A stretch of 51,765 nucleotides of DNA from Mucilaginibacter sp. MD40 (GCF_002288635.1 NZ_NRSW01000001.1:636932-688696); one strand, 5' to 3'; shown: positions 41,839-51,686, counted from the stretch's first letter. Notes: a model not told the origin generated them from the sequence alone. Program-made: numbers and translations.

Positions 41839-42813
41839 TTGACAGTAGCCGCTAAAAAGATATTCTCGTACCTGTTAAAGGCATCAATACTTGTTTTAAC
41901 AGTATTATTTGTCTACCATAAACTTCTAAGTAAGAACGATAGCCTGCAGCAGTTTAAAAACCTCACCTCGGTTATCAGCCGGGCCGAGGTGGTGTATACC
42001 ATGGGCGCCGTTGTAGTACTCATGGTGGTTAATTGGGCGCTGGAAAGCTTAAAATGGCAATACCTGGCTAAAAAGCTCACCCGCCTGAGCGCATGGCAGG
42101 CCGTTGAAGCAGTATTTTGCGGCTTAAGCTGGGCCATATTTACCCCTAACCGTATTGGCGAATATGGCGGGCGGGTAATGTTTTTACCCAACCGCAAGCG
42201 CATACATGGTGTGTTCGCTATGGCCGTGGGCGCGTTCGCTCAAAATGTGATCACTAACCTGGTGGGCATCCTTGCTTCCTTATGGTTTATTTACCATTTT
42301 CTGCATTTAAATATCTGGCTTTTTCTTGGCATTACGTTGTTGTCGGTCGCTTTTTTAGCGCTGTTCCTGCTGCTTTACTTTCGTATAGGCCTGCTGGTAA
42401 AATGGCTGGACAGGATCAGTTTCCTCAGAAAATTTCGTAGGTTCTTTGATATTATGGGCCGGTACAGCCAGCGCGAACTGCTGGTGGTTTTTGGCTATAG
42501 CCTGGCGCGCTTTTTTGTTTTCTCGTTCCAGTACTACCTGGTCATTCACCTGCTACTGCCGCAACTGCCCCTATTCAGCATGGTCATGACGGTGCTGGTG
42601 TTCATCTTCATCCAATCGGCCATGCCCTCGCTTGACCTGCTTGATATAGGCGTGCGCAGCTTTACGGCCATGCATTTATTTTTATACATAACCAACCAGC
42701 AAATAGCTATAATTGCAGCGGTATCATCTATCTGGCTCATCAACCTGATCATACCGGCCATTATCGGCTCTATATTTGTTTTTAAACTGAGATTCTTTGA
42801 TCGCACTGCATAG
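41839..42813 (+). CDS. Lysylphosphatidylglycerol synthase TM-region-like (YbhN/UPF0104) protein
   Basis: The 324-residue integral membrane protein has some eight TM segments. NWALESLKWQYLAKKL, IFTPNRIGEYGGRVMFL (the glycan- or lipid-handling motif of the family) and SMPSLDLLDIGVRSFT-like blocks fit the LPG synthase TM family, here without a catalytic GNAT part. It may flip or pass a lipid across the membrane. The start is TTG at 41839, directly after an in-frame TAG; no earlier start is possible and the next ATG lies beyond the first TM. It overlaps the next gene by 17 bases. Confidence 0.8.
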   Translation: MTVAAKKIFSYLLKASILVLTVLFVYHKLLSKNDSLQQFKNLTSVISRAEVVYTMGAVVVLMVVNWALESLKWQYLAKKLTRLSAWQAVEAVFCGLSWAIFTPNRIGEYGGRVMFLPNRKRIHGVFAMAVGAFAQNVITNLVGILASLWFIYHFLHLNIWLFLGITLLSVAFLALFLLLYFRIGLLVKWLDRISFLRKFRRFFDIMGRYSQRELLVVFGYSLARFFVFSFQYYLVIHLLLPQLPLFSMVMTVLVFIFIQSAMPSLDLLDIGVRSFTAMHLFLYITNQQIAIIAAVSSIWLINLIIPAIIGSIFVFKLRFFDRTA

Positions 42814-43927
42814 TATTATTTCGTTATTACTTACCGGCCTTTACCTGCTGGTGGTTGGCTACCTCATTAAAGGCTGGGCCGCGTTAAAGCGCGCGAGGCT
42901 TACCCAAACTACATTTGTCACACCGGTAACCATACTGATAGCCGCCCGAAACGAGGCCGAGCGTATTCACCTGACCATTGAGGATATCCTGGCGCAGGAT
43001 TACCCCAAACACCTTACCGAAATTATCATTGTTGACGACCACTCTACTGATGATACCGCCAACATTATACGCGGTTATGCCGGCAGGGGCGTTAAGCTGC
43101 TGCAGCTGAATGAGGATAAACCCCTCAACTCCTATAAAAAGAAGGCCATTGCTGAAGCCATAGGCATGTCAACCGGAGAGTTAATGGTTTGTACCGATGC
43201 CGATTGCCGCATGGGTACCCAATGGCTTTCGTCTGTAGTGAGCTGCTATGAAACTCGGAACCCGGTCATGATCTCCTCGCCGGTAACCTATTTTGAAGAG
43301 CGCTCTTTGTTTGAACGCCTGCAAACGCTGGAGTTCTCGTACCTTATTGGCATTGGCGCGGCCTTTATTGGCAATGGCAGGGCATCCACCTGTAATGGGG
43401 CTAACTTTGCCTACCGCAAGGATGTATTTTACGAGGTAGGTGGCTTTAAGGGTATTGACGACCTGGCATCAGGCGATGATGAACTGCTGCTGCAAAAGGT
43501 AGCCGAAGTATATCCCCACCGGATAGCGTTCCTCAAAAACCGTGATGCTGTAGTGTATACGCATGCCAAGCATACCTTGCAGGAGTTTTTGCAGCAAAGG
43601 CGCAGGTGGGCTTCCAAATCAACCCGGTATAAGGATAAAAAGGTGGTAGCCCTCGCAGTTTGCATTTGGCTGTTTAATCTTTCGTTATTGGTGAACGCCG
43701 CGCTGGGTTTTTACAGCATTACTTTTCTTGAACTTTTCCTGGTGCAATTCCTGTTAAAATACCTTATTGAAGTGGCTTTTCTGCTCCCTATTACCGCCTT
43801 CTTTAAAAGGCCGGGGCTGGTGAGCCTGTTAATTATACTTGGCCCCATACACATTGTTTATTTTGTGTATGTAGGCTTGCTGGGCAATACTCGCAAATAC
43901 GCCTGGAAAGGCCGGGTGGTTCGTTAA
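42797..43927 (+). CDS. Glycosyltransferase family 2, membrane-bound
   Basis: The 376-residue protein has an N-terminal TM, a GT-A catalytic domain with ILIAARNEAERI, IIVDDHSTDDT, the DAD motif CTDADCR and QRRRWASKS (the Q/RxxRW motif of processive-type enzymes), and three C-terminal TM helices. It should transfer a sugar from a nucleotide donor at the membrane. The start is TTG at 42797, inside the flippase-like gene, so the two are translationally coupled and probably act on the same lipid-linked product. Confidence 0.87.
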   Translation: MIALHSIISLLLTGLYLLVVGYLIKGWAALKRARLTQTTFVTPVTILIAARNEAERIHLTIEDILAQDYPKHLTEIIIVDDHSTDDTANIIRGYAGRGVKLLQLNEDKPLNSYKKKAIAEAIGMSTGELMVCTDADCRMGTQWLSSVVSCYETRNPVMISSPVTYFEERSLFERLQTLEFSYLIGIGAAFIGNGRASTCNGANFAYRKDVFYEVGGFKGIDDLASGDDELLLQKVAEVYPHRIAFLKNRDAVVYTHAKHTLQEFLQQRRRWASKSTRYKDKKVVALAVCIWLFNLSLLVNAALGFYSITFLELFLVQFLLKYLIEVAFLLPITAFFKRPGLVSLLIILGPIHIVYFVYVGLLGNTRKYAWKGRVVR

Positions 43928-44028
43928 TCGCTGCTATTAACAGGCAATTATCTAATTTTATAATTTAATTCTGTTACACACTTTTAAACAGATTATTTAT
44001 CTATTTTAGGCTGCCTGTTACCAAAGTA

Positions 44029-45267
44029 ATGCAAAACTATCATGAAAACTCCGGAGAGGACGAGCTGATACGGTTGCTTTTAAAGCGACAGTCGGAACTC
44101 AACTCCTTACTGGAAGTTACCCGCGCCATCAACAAGAATACGCCTACCACCACGTTGTTTCAGATGCTGGAGGTGATCCTGAAGAGCTACCTGCAAATAG
44201 GCAAGTTCAGGTTCATGATAGAAAAAGGGGGCAATTTTAGCTGTATATCCAAATTTGGCGGGGTTGCCGAATCGCCCATCGTATTAAACAACACCTGGAA
44301 ACATTTAAGCAAGATCAAATCGCCCTCGCCACTTAACGGGCACGCCGACAAGATCTTAAGCACATATAATTACTTTATCCCTATCTATCATAAGAACAAG
44401 GCGCTGGCCTTTGCCCTCATTGGCGATTTTGATACCAGCAGCGCCATGCTCAATAACGACCTCAATTTTATCCAAACCCTTATCAATGTAATTGTTGTGG
44501 CCCTGGAGAATAAGCGGCTTTTTCGCGAACGCTTACTGGCCGAACGTATGCAGCGGGAAATGGAACTTGCCGTGGAAGTGCAGAACATGCTGGTACCGCT
44601 GCGCGAATACCACGAGGACGGGATAGAGGTAGACGCCAAGTATCTGCCGCACCAGGACATTGGCGGTGATTACTTTGACTTTTTCAGGCTCAACGAGAAC
44701 GAATTTTTATGGTGTGTGGCCGATGTATCGGGAAAGGGGATATCGGCAGCGCTGCTGATGGCTAATTTCCAGGCCAGCCTGCATGGCCTGGTAGCTATTG
44801 AAGACGACCTGACCACCGTAGTTGAGCGCCTTAATAAAATTGTGATACGCAACACCAAGGGCGAACGCTTTATTACACTTTTCCTGGCTAAATACAACCA
44901 AAAAACGCGCCGCCTTAATTATATAAACGCCGGGCACAACCCTACCATTTTATACGCTGACGGCGAGGCCGTACAGCTAAAGCTCGGCACTACCATGATA
45001 GGCGCGTTTGACGAGCTGCCATTTTTAAACGAGGGTGAAATTGACGTAGAGCCCGGAAGCCTGCTTTTTAATTATACCGATGGCTTAATGGATATTGAGG
45101 CGCAGAACAGTAAAAACTGGAACGAAGAAAAAATGGTGGAATACGTAGTGTTAAACGGCGATAAAACCCCCGACCAGTTTAACGAAGAATTGATGCACCA
45201 CATCAATAACGTGGTAAAAGGCAGGCTGATAGATGATATTACCCTCCTTACCCTGCGCCTCTACTAA
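44029..45267 (+). CDS. GAF-SpoIIE (RsbU-like) PP2C-type serine phosphatase
   Basis: The 412-residue cytoplasmic protein has a GAF-like sensor region (about 20-170), a short coiled linker (ERMQREMELAVEVQNML) and a C-terminal PP2C/SpoIIE domain (about 200-410). Metal-binding blocks are GGDYFDF, DVSGKGISAALLMA, NAGHNPT and FNYTDGLMD. Such enzymes dephosphorylate anti-sigma-factor antagonists. No antagonist or anti-sigma kinase is next to it. A 9-bp inverted repeat TAACAGGCA/TGCCTGTTA (43938-43946 and 44012-44020) frames the upstream gap. Confidence 0.9.
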   Translation: MQNYHENSGEDELIRLLLKRQSELNSLLEVTRAINKNTPTTTLFQMLEVILKSYLQIGKFRFMIEKGGNFSCISKFGGVAESPIVLNNTWKHLSKIKSPSPLNGHADKILSTYNYFIPIYHKNKALAFALIGDFDTSSAMLNNDLNFIQTLINVIVVALENKRLFRERLLAERMQREMELAVEVQNMLVPLREYHEDGIEVDAKYLPHQDIGGDYFDFFRLNENEFLWCVADVSGKGISAALLMANFQASLHGLVAIEDDLTTVVERLNKIVIRNTKGERFITLFLAKYNQKTRRLNYINAGHNPTILYADGEAVQLKLGTTMIGAFDELPFLNEGEIDVEPGSLLFNYTDGLMDIEAQNSKNWNEEKMVEYVVLNGDKTPDQFNEELMHHINNVVKGRLIDDITLLTLRLY

Positions 45268-45270
45268 CGC

Positions 45271-46680
45271 TTAGCCAAAGAGCAAGGTAAATACCTCTTC
45301 AATACGGCCTACAGGCCTTACATCTATAGCATACCGTGTAAGATCCAGCTTCGCTTTATCCTTAGCTGCTGATGGCATATTGTATTTGGAGATAAATATC
45401 TGCTCAAAACCCAGTTTTTGTGCTTCGGCAATGCGCTGCTCCACACGGTTAACGGCACGTATCTCGCCAGACAGGCCTATCTCCCCGGCAAAGCAGGTTT
45501 TGGCAGAAATAGGGATATCCTCGTGCGAAGATATAATGGCTATAGCCAGGCCAAGGTCAATAGCGGGGTCCTCCACACGGATACCGCCGGTAATATTCAG
45601 AAAGACGTCCTGTGTGCCCAGCCTGAAGCCACATCGTTTCTCCAGCACAGCCAGCAGCATACTCATGCGCTTGGTATCAAAACCGGTGGCGCTGCGTTGC
45701 GGCGTGCCGTAAGGCGAGGGGCTAACCAATGCCTGCGTTTCAATCAGCATGGGGCGCATACCTTCCAGCGTGGCCGAAATGGTGATGCCGCTTAAACCAT
45801 CCTCGCGCTGCGACAACAGTATCTCCGAAGGATTTGATACTTCCCGCAAACCCTCGCCCAACATCTCGTAAATACCCAGTTCAGACGATGAGCCAAAACG
45901 ATTTTTTATAGTACGCAAAATACGGTAAACATGGTGGCGGTCGCCCTCAAACTGTAGTACGGTATCTACCATATGCTCCAGTATCTTTGGCCCGGCTATC
46001 ATACCGTCCTTAGTGATATGCCCTATCAGGAATACCGGCGTAGAGGTTTCCTTGGCAAAACGCAACAGCTCCGCGGTACATTCCCGCACCTGCGATACAC
46101 TTCCCGGGGTCGATTCCACGTGCGCCGAATGGAGGGTCTGGATAGAATCGATCACCAGCACATCGGGCTGCAATTCCTCTATTTGCTTAAATATATTTTG
46201 GGTAGAAGTTTCCGTAAGGATATAGCATGCCCCACCTTCAGGGGGGTGGGGGGCTAATCTTTCCGCGCGCATTTTTATCTGGTGGTCGCTTTCCTCGCCC
46301 GACACATAAAGTACTTTTACATTGGGCATATTAAGCGCCAGTTGCAGCATCAGGGTTGATTTACCGATGCCCGGCTCGCCGCCTATCAGCACCAATGAGC
46401 CAGGCACCACGCCGCCGCCTAAAACCCGGTTAAACTCTTTATCGGGCGTGAGCAGGCGTTGCTCCTCCCGGTAGGTGATATCCGCAACCTCAACCGGCTT
46501 GTTGGCCCGCTGCATGGATGTAGAAGCACTGACTTTCCAGTTAGGAACACTGGCATTACCTTTTTCCAGTATCTCCTCAACAAAAGTATTCCATTGCTGG
46601 CAGCTTGGGCATTTGCCCAGCCACTTAGGCGACTCGTAGCCACAGCTCTGGCAGAAATAAGCGATCTTGGTTTTAGCCAT
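45271..46680 (-). CDS. radA: DNA repair protein RadA/Sms
   Basis: The 469-residue protein helps process recombination intermediates, with RecA. It has the zinc finger C10-x2-C13...C24-x2-C27, the Walker A GGEPGIGKST (100-109), the RadA motif KNRFG and a C-terminal Lon-like domain (about 290-469). Residues 142-150 (LAPHPPEGG) replace the usual short loop before CYILTET; the codons are the dispersed repeat at 46229-46255, read in frame. The rest is full length, so the protein is probably functional. No other gene shares its transcript clearly. Confidence 0.95.
   Translation of the reverse strand: MAKTKIAYFCQSCGYESPKWLGKCPSCQQWNTFVEEILEKGNASVPNWKVSASTSMQRANKPVEVADITYREEQRLLTPDKEFNRVLGGGVVPGSLVLIGGEPGIGKSTLMLQLALNMPNVKVLYVSGEESDHQIKMRAERLAPHPPEGGACYILTETSTQNIFKQIEELQPDVLVIDSIQTLHSAHVESTPGSVSQVRECTAELLRFAKETSTPVFLIGHITKDGMIAGPKILEHMVDTVLQFEGDRHHVYRILRTIKNRFGSSSELGIYEMLGEGLREVSNPSEILLSQREDGLSGITISATLEGMRPMLIETQALVSPSPYGTPQRSATGFDTKRMSMLLAVLEKRCGFRLGTQDVFLNITGGIRVEDPAIDLGLAIAIISSHEDIPISAKTCFAGEIGLSGEIRAVNRVEQRIAEAQKLGFEQIFISKYNMPSAAKDKAKLDLTRYAIDVRPVGRIEEVFTLLFG
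46229..46255. repeat. GC-rich dispersed repeat read in frame inside radA
   Basis: On the minus strand the element runs AGCCCCCCACCCCCCTGAAGG and on, which encodes Ala-Pro-His-Pro-Pro-Glu-Gly-Gly. It shares the CCCCCCTGAAGG core with the repeat at 1800-1831. The GC content is far above the flanking codons. Confidence 0.65.
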
Positions 46681-46683
46681 TGT

Positions 46684-46712
46684 TCAGATATGCAGATTAC
46701 AGATGTGCAAAT
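46684..46712. repeat. Dispersed repeat, inverted copy of the 3715-3744 family
   Basis: TCAGATATGCAGATTACAGA and the following TGTGCAAAT are the reverse complement, with small changes, of the element after tadA. It lies directly before the radA ATG, so it is in or near the radA promoter or 5' region. Confidence 0.5.
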
Positions 46713-46794
46713 ATGCAGATTATTTGCTATTAAAATTAGCAAAAATCATAAAAGCCTGGCGCTATTTAAGTAGTTGGATTAAATATCCACTACC

Positions 46795-48333
46795 TCATCC
46801 TGCCCAACCTTCTCTATCCAGGCTGCGGAAATGGATGGCTTCGGCCAGGTGCTCCAGTTGAATATCTTCGCTGCCTGCCAGGTCGGCTATGGTGCGGGCT
46901 ACTTTCAGGATACGGTCATAGGCCCGGGCGGACAGGCCCAATTTTTCCATCGCTTTTTTGAGCAGCATTTGCCCGGCCGCGTTTATTTTACAGATGTCCC
47001 TTACCATTTGAGGGCTCATCTGCGCGTTGGCATGCAGATCGGGCCGCTCACCAAACCTTGCCGACTGTACTTCGCGGGCCTTTACTACCCGCTCGCGTAT
47101 CTGGTCGCTTTTCTCGGCCAGCCTTTCGGATGATAGCTCGCTGAAGTTAACGGGCGTTACCTCCACATGCAGGTCGATACGGTCAAGCAGCGGACCCGAT
47201 ATTTTGCTCAGGTACTTTTGTACCATGCCCGGCGGGCATATACATTCCTTTTCGGGGTGGTTGTAGTAACCGCAGGGGCAGGGGTTCATGCTGGCCACCA
47301 GCATAATACTGCTGGGATAATCGACGGTAAATTTGGCGCGTGATATGGTCACTCGGCGTTCCTCAAGCGGTTGGCGCATCACCTCAAGGGCGGTACGTTT
47401 AAACTCGGGCAATTCATCCAGAAACAGCACACCGTTATGGGCAAGGGATATTTCTCCCGGCTGGGGGTTACTGCCACCGCCCACCAAAGCCACATCGCTA
47501 ATGGTATGGTGCGGCGACCGGAATGGGCGGGTGGTTACCAGCGCGTCGGCCGCGGAAAGCTTGCCCGCTACCGAATGTATCTTGGTGGTCTCTAATGATT
47601 CATGTAAACTAAGCGGCGGCAAAATAGAAGGCAGCCTGCGCGCCAGCATGGTTTTCCCCGCTCCGGGCGGGCCTATCAAAATTACATTGTGCCCGCCGGC
47701 AGCGGCTATCTCCAAAGCACGTTTGATGTTTTCCTGACCGCGCACATCGCTAAAATCGCTGTCGTAATTGGCAAGGCTGTCGTAAAATTCCTCGCGGGTA
47801 TTTATTATCTCGGGCTTAAGGCTCTGGTCGCCGTTGAAAAAGTCGGCCACTTGTTTAATGTTCTCTACGCCGTAAACCTCCAGGTCGTTCACAATAGCCG
47901 CCTCACGCGCGTTTTGTTTGGGCAGGATAAAACCTTTGAAGCCCTCTTTGCGGGCTTGTATAGCTATAGGCAGCGCACCTTTTATAGGTTGCAAGCCACC
48001 ATCCAGGGATAATTCGCCCATGATGAGGTAACGGTCCAGCTCGGTAGCCTCTATCTGGCCGGATGCTGCCAATACGCCGGTAGCAATGGTAAGGTCATAA
48101 GCCGAGCCTTCCTTTTTGATATCGGCGGGAGCCATATTTACCACCACCTGCTGGCGCGGCATGCGGTAACCGCAATTCTTCAATGCCGATTCTATCCGGA
48201 AATAACTTTCCTTCACGGCAACATCGGGTAAACCCACAATAAAATATTTGGTGCCGGCGGCAATATTCACTTCAATGGTAATGGTGATAGCCTGTATCCC
48301 ATAAACCGCGCTTCCAAAGGTTTTAACTAACAC
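46795..48333 (-). CDS. YifB/ComM-family Mg-chelatase-like AAA+ ATPase
   Basis: The 512-residue protein has an N-terminal Lon-like S16 fold (about 1-180, with [10 protein letters not shown]), an AAA+ domain with Walker A GPPGAGKT and FLDELPEF (Walker B), and the C-terminal Mg-chelatase-like part (about 400-512). In Haemophilus and other species ComM is a helicase that extends branch migration during natural transformation; the family is widespread in non-competent bacteria too. The start is GTG at 48333, giving [13 protein letters not shown], the usual N-terminus. Confidence 0.93.
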   Translation of the reverse strand: MLVKTFGSAVYGIQAITITIEVNIAAGTKYFIVGLPDVAVKESYFRIESALKNCGYRMPRQQVVVNMAPADIKKEGSAYDLTIATGVLAASGQIEATELDRYLIMGELSLDGGLQPIKGALPIAIQARKEGFKGFILPKQNAREAAIVNDLEVYGVENIKQVADFFNGDQSLKPEIINTREEFYDSLANYDSDFSDVRGQENIKRALEIAAAGGHNVILIGPPGAGKTMLARRLPSILPPLSLHESLETTKIHSVAGKLSAADALVTTRPFRSPHHTISDVALVGGGSNPQPGEISLAHNGVLFLDELPEFKRTALEVMRQPLEERRVTISRAKFTVDYPSSIMLVASMNPCPCGYYNHPEKECICPPGMVQKYLSKISGPLLDRIDLHVEVTPVNFSELSSERLAEKSDQIRERVVKAREVQSARFGERPDLHANAQMSPQMVRDICKINAAGQMLLKKAMEKLGLSARAYDRILKVARTIADLAGSEDIQLEHLAEAIHFRSLDREGWAG

Positions 48334-48503
48334 GTGACAGGTTATTTTTTAAGCGAAAGATAGACATTTTAACCTATCAGAGATATACCCTTGCACAATT
48401 AGCTACCCGATAAGGCATCTTTATTAAGCAGATGATAATTTGGAAGTACGGATATTACCACTTACATTTGGCCTTATTTATAATTAGTCTTAATAATAAC
48501 TGC

Positions 48504-49676
48504 ATGTCGCCACTTAAAAAATTTGTCCTTTTTTGCCACCGATGGCTGGGTTTTATTACCGGGATAATTGTTTTTATAGTGAGCATTACCGGCTGCATAT
48601 TCTGCTTTCAGGATGAAATACAGGATGCCATATACAGCTATCGGAGCGTAACGGTGCAAAACAAGCCCTACCTGCCTCCGTCAAAACTGGAAGCCATTGT
48701 TAAAGCCAACCACCCCGGCGCCGACCCGTCCTACATTTATTATTATGGTAAAGATCGCCCCGCGGTAGCGCTCAGCAATATAGGCAAAGAAGGCTTTTAC
48801 AGCACTTACCTGAACCCATACACCGGCCAGATCACCCACGAAGAACGGCTGCAAAGCAACTTTTTTGTGGTGGTGGAATATATACACCTGTACTTACTGC
48901 TTCCGCCGGCTATTGGCGGCATGGTGGTAGGCATATCGGTTTTGCTGTTTGTCGTCATTATGATAACCGGCATCATCCTGTGGTGGCCCAAACGTAAAAC
49001 CGACCGCAAACGCAGTTTTACCATTAAATGGAACGGCCGCTGGCGCAGGGTAAATTACGATCTGCATAATGTACTTGGTTTTTACGCCACCGCTATAGCG
49101 CTTATACTGGCCATAACCGGCCTGTCCATATCCTTTGACTGGGTGCGGAAAGGGATTTATAACGCGGGTAATTTGGGCAAGCAATACGCTCATGAAAAGC
49201 AGATCGTTAAATCGGACTCATTGCAAAAGGGTTTCAAAAGCAACATCCCTGTAGCCGACCGCGCGCTGGCCACCGCGCAAAAAAGCTCGCCAAATGCGCA
49301 AATGTTTTTGGTTTACATGGATAAGGTGAGCGCCGCGGGTACTATTGGCGTTACCGCGTATGCCAAAACGCTGCACTTCTACAACAGCGATGCCTATACC
49401 TTTGATAAATACACCGGTAAATTATTGCACTACCTGCCCCAGCAAAAGAAAAGCCCCGGGCTAAAGCTCAACGAAATGAACTACGATATACACGTAGGGC
49501 AAATAGGCGGGTTAACCGGCAAGATCATCGCTTTTGTGGCCAGTTTGATCTGCGCCAGTCTGCCGGTTACGGGGTTTATTATCTGGCTGGGCAAACGCAA
49601 TAAGTCAAAAGGAAAAAAGGTACGGACAGCAGTGCATCACAAAACGCATAAAAGGCAAACGCGTGTCCCGGCTTAA
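48504..49676 (+). CDS. PepSY-associated membrane protein (PiuB-like)
   Basis: The product of about 390 residues has four TM helices with PepSY-type extracytoplasmic regions. Blocks are FCHRWLGFITGIIVFIVSITG (TM1), VEYIHLYLLLP, the WWPKRK stop-transfer and the YDLHNVLGFYA TM3 motif with a conserved His. The family is linked to siderophore-iron uptake, sometimes as a ferric reductase. The TonB receptor of this window is far away. The longest frame starts at 48432; the ATG at 48504 begins the family N-terminus (MSPLKKFVLFCHRW). Confidence 0.85.
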   Translation: MSPLKKFVLFCHRWLGFITGIIVFIVSITGCIFCFQDEIQDAIYSYRSVTVQNKPYLPPSKLEAIVKANHPGADPSYIYYYGKDRPAVALSNIGKEGFYSTYLNPYTGQITHEERLQSNFFVVVEYIHLYLLLPPAIGGMVVGISVLLFVVIMITGIILWWPKRKTDRKRSFTIKWNGRWRRVNYDLHNVLGFYATAIALILAITGLSISFDWVRKGIYNAGNLGKQYAHEKQIVKSDSLQKGFKSNIPVADRALATAQKSSPNAQMFLVYMDKVSAAGTIGVTAYAKTLHFYNSDAYTFDKYTGKLLHYLPQQKKSPGLKLNEMNYDIHVGQIGGLTGKIIAFVASLICASLPVTGFIIWLGKRNKSKGKKVRTAVHHKTHKRQTRVPA

Positions 49677-50698
49677 CGGGAAGTTGGGTTATAGGTTATT
49701 TCCACATCATCGGTTAGGGCATGGCCGGTACAGGTGAGTATTAAACCCCTGGCGATATCCTCATCCGTAAGCACCTCGTTTTTCACCATTTCTACACGGC
49801 CTGTTTTACAGTATGCCACGCAGGCCGAGCATATCCCGTTACGGCAACTGTAGGGCAACTGCACCTTATTTTGCAGCGCGGCCTGTAGTATCGACTGGTT
49901 TTCGCCCGCCATTACATCATGCACCTTACCGCCTATGTTAATGCGGATCTTTAGCGGCGGATAAACCGTTTGGCTGCCGGTAACCGGCACCGTTTCCAAT
50001 ACAAAGTTCTCCTTGCGTATGTTACGGTCGTGTATGCCTATGTAGTGCAGGGTAAGCCGTATGGTACGCATGTAGCTGAACGGGCCGCAGAGATAAAACA
50101 GCGCTTTCTGCTTATCGCCGGTCAGTTGTTGGTTCACCAGGCGCTCCACTACCGCGTTGCTCATGCGGCGGCCTTCATCACTGATGAGATAGGTGATATC
50201 CAGGCGGGTGGTGTACAAGCTTTTTAAACGGTTAAGCGCATCATAAAAAAGTATGTCGCGGCGAGAGCGGTTGCTGTATATCAAATGGAGCTTGCCCGTT
50301 CCCGGGCGGTTGAGCATGTATTTCAGTAAAGCAAATACCGGCGTAATGCCACTGCCCGCCGCGAAAAATACCACATCGGCTTCACCTATGCTATCATCAG
50401 CAGTAAAAATACCGGCAGGCTCCGCCGAATAGAGAATATCCCCTTCGTTTACCTTACTCAGTAAAAAGCGGGAGATCTCGCCGTTGGCTACCCGTTTAAC
50501 GGTAATAGCCAGCAAAGGCTCATCGGGCGAGGAGCATAACGAGTAGGAACGCCTAATCTCCTCCTGATGGTGGTTAAAAATAAGCGTCAAAAACTGCCCC
50601 GCCTTGTAAGCTATCCGCTTACCGTTACGCTCTGCCAGGTAAAAAGTGCCGGCATCGGGCAGTTCCCTAACAATACGTTCAACCCTGAGTTCAAGCAT
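49673..50698 (-). CDS. PaaE-like ferredoxin-NAD(P)H reductase with [2Fe-2S] domain
   Basis: The 341-residue protein joins an FNR-like FAD/NAD(P) module (about 1-235, RRSYSLCSSPDEP and AAGSGITPVFALLKY) with a C-terminal plant-type ferredoxin. Iron ligands are Cys285, Cys290, Cys293 and Cys323 (C-x4-C-x2-C-x29-C). The layout is that of PaaE and other oxygenase reductases; no paaABCD genes are present, so it may serve a different oxygenase or a desaturase. Its ATG overlaps the stop of the upstream MDR gene by 8 bases. Its stop overlaps the stop of the converging PepSY gene by 4 bases. Confidence 0.9.
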   Translation of the reverse strand: MLELRVERIVRELPDAGTFYLAERNGKRIAYKAGQFLTLIFNHHQEEIRRSYSLCSSPDEPLLAITVKRVANGEISRFLLSKVNEGDILYSAEPAGIFTADDSIGEADVVFFAAGSGITPVFALLKYMLNRPGTGKLHLIYSNRSRRDILFYDALNRLKSLYTTRLDITYLISDEGRRMSNAVVERLVNQQLTGDKQKALFYLCGPFSYMRTIRLTLHYIGIHDRNIRKENFVLETVPVTGSQTVYPPLKIRINIGGKVHDVMAGENQSILQAALQNKVQLPYSCRNGICSACVAYCKTGRVEMVKNEVLTDEDIARGLILTCTGHALTDDVEITYNPTSR

Positions 50699-51686
50699 TT
50701 ACCAGCACAATTTTACCAAACTGCTTTGAAGCGCCCATTTTTTCAAATGCCGTTTTGGCTTCGGCAAGCGGCAGTACGTCGTCAATAACAGGTATAATTT
50801 TGTGCTCATTTACAAACTGCAGCATGGCTTTAAATTCTTCCTGCGTACCCATGGTGGTGCCAAGCAACTGCAGCTGTTTCCAGAACAATGGCCTCGCGTT
50901 GAGCTCGGGGATATTCCCTGCTGTACCGCCAAAGAAAACGATACGGCCGCCGGGGTTACAAAGATCGGGTATCTTGGCAAAATCTGAACCCAAGGCGCTG
51001 TCCACTACAATATCAAAGCCACCGGCCAGGTGTTTTAATTCCTGTGCCCAATCCTGCGCCTTATAATTTACACCCGCTGCCGCGCCCAGTTGCCTGGCTC
51101 GCTCAATTTTTTCGCCACTGCCCGAGGTTACAAAAACCTGCGCCCCGGCCGCCACGGCCCATTGCAACAAAAAGGTGCCGGTGCCTGCGCCAACACCCAC
51201 AATCAAAACCTTATCGCCTTTTTTTAAACGCGCTTTGCTGAACAATGCCCGGTAAGCCGTTAAACCCGCCAAAGGGATAGCCGCAGCCTGCTCCCAATTC
51301 AAATGCGTTGGTTTAGGATACAAGTATTCGGCCTTCACCAAAACATATTCAGCCAGCGTACCATCATCCGGCAGGCCCAGTATCTTAAAATCTTTGCCCT
51401 GGTATTCCGGGTGGTCGCCCCAGTTATGGGAAGGATTGATGATCACTTCTTTACCCATCCATCTTTCCGCCCCTTCGCCTGCTTCGGCCACAATTCCTGC
51501 GCCATCGGCTCCTAAAATGGTAGGATATTTAATGCCCGCATACTTGCCCTGGGTTATCCACCAGTCGCGGCGGTTTAAGGCCGCTGCTTTTATTTGCACC
51601 AATACCTCACCTGCGCCCGGCACCGGTTTGGCAACTTCTTTAACAACTATCGGGTTTTCTGCCGATTCAAGTACGACTGCTTTCAT
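50691..51686 (-). CDS. MDR-family NAD(P)H:quinone oxidoreductase / alcohol dehydrogenase
   Basis: The product of about 331 residues is a medium-chain dehydrogenase/reductase. It has the GroES-like N-terminal fold (AALNRRDWWITQGKY, GADGAGIV), a Rossmann core GVGAGTGTFLLQWA and the FGGTAGN block. The catalytic-zinc Cys is absent, so it is of the zinc-independent quinone oxidoreductase type, but the exact substrate is unknown. MKAVVLESAENP at 51686 is the natural N-terminus; the frame extends 9 codons further. It overlaps the reductase gene, suggesting coupled translation. Confidence 0.87.
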   Translation of the reverse strand: MKAVVLESAENPIVVKEVAKPVPGAGEVLVQIKAAALNRRDWWITQGKYAGIKYPTILGADGAGIVAEAGEGAERWMGKEVIINPSHNWGDHPEYQGKDFKILGLPDDGTLAEYVLVKAEYLYPKPTHLNWEQAAAIPLAGLTAYRALFSKARLKKGDKVLIVGVGAGTGTFLLQWAVAAGAQVFVTSGSGEKIERARQLGAAAGVNYKAQDWAQELKHLAGGFDIVVDSALGSDFAKIPDLCNPGGRIVFFGGTAGNIPELNARPLFWKQLQLLGTTMGTQEEFKAMLQFVNEHKIIPVIDDVLPLAEAKTAFEKMGASKQFGKIVLVNA

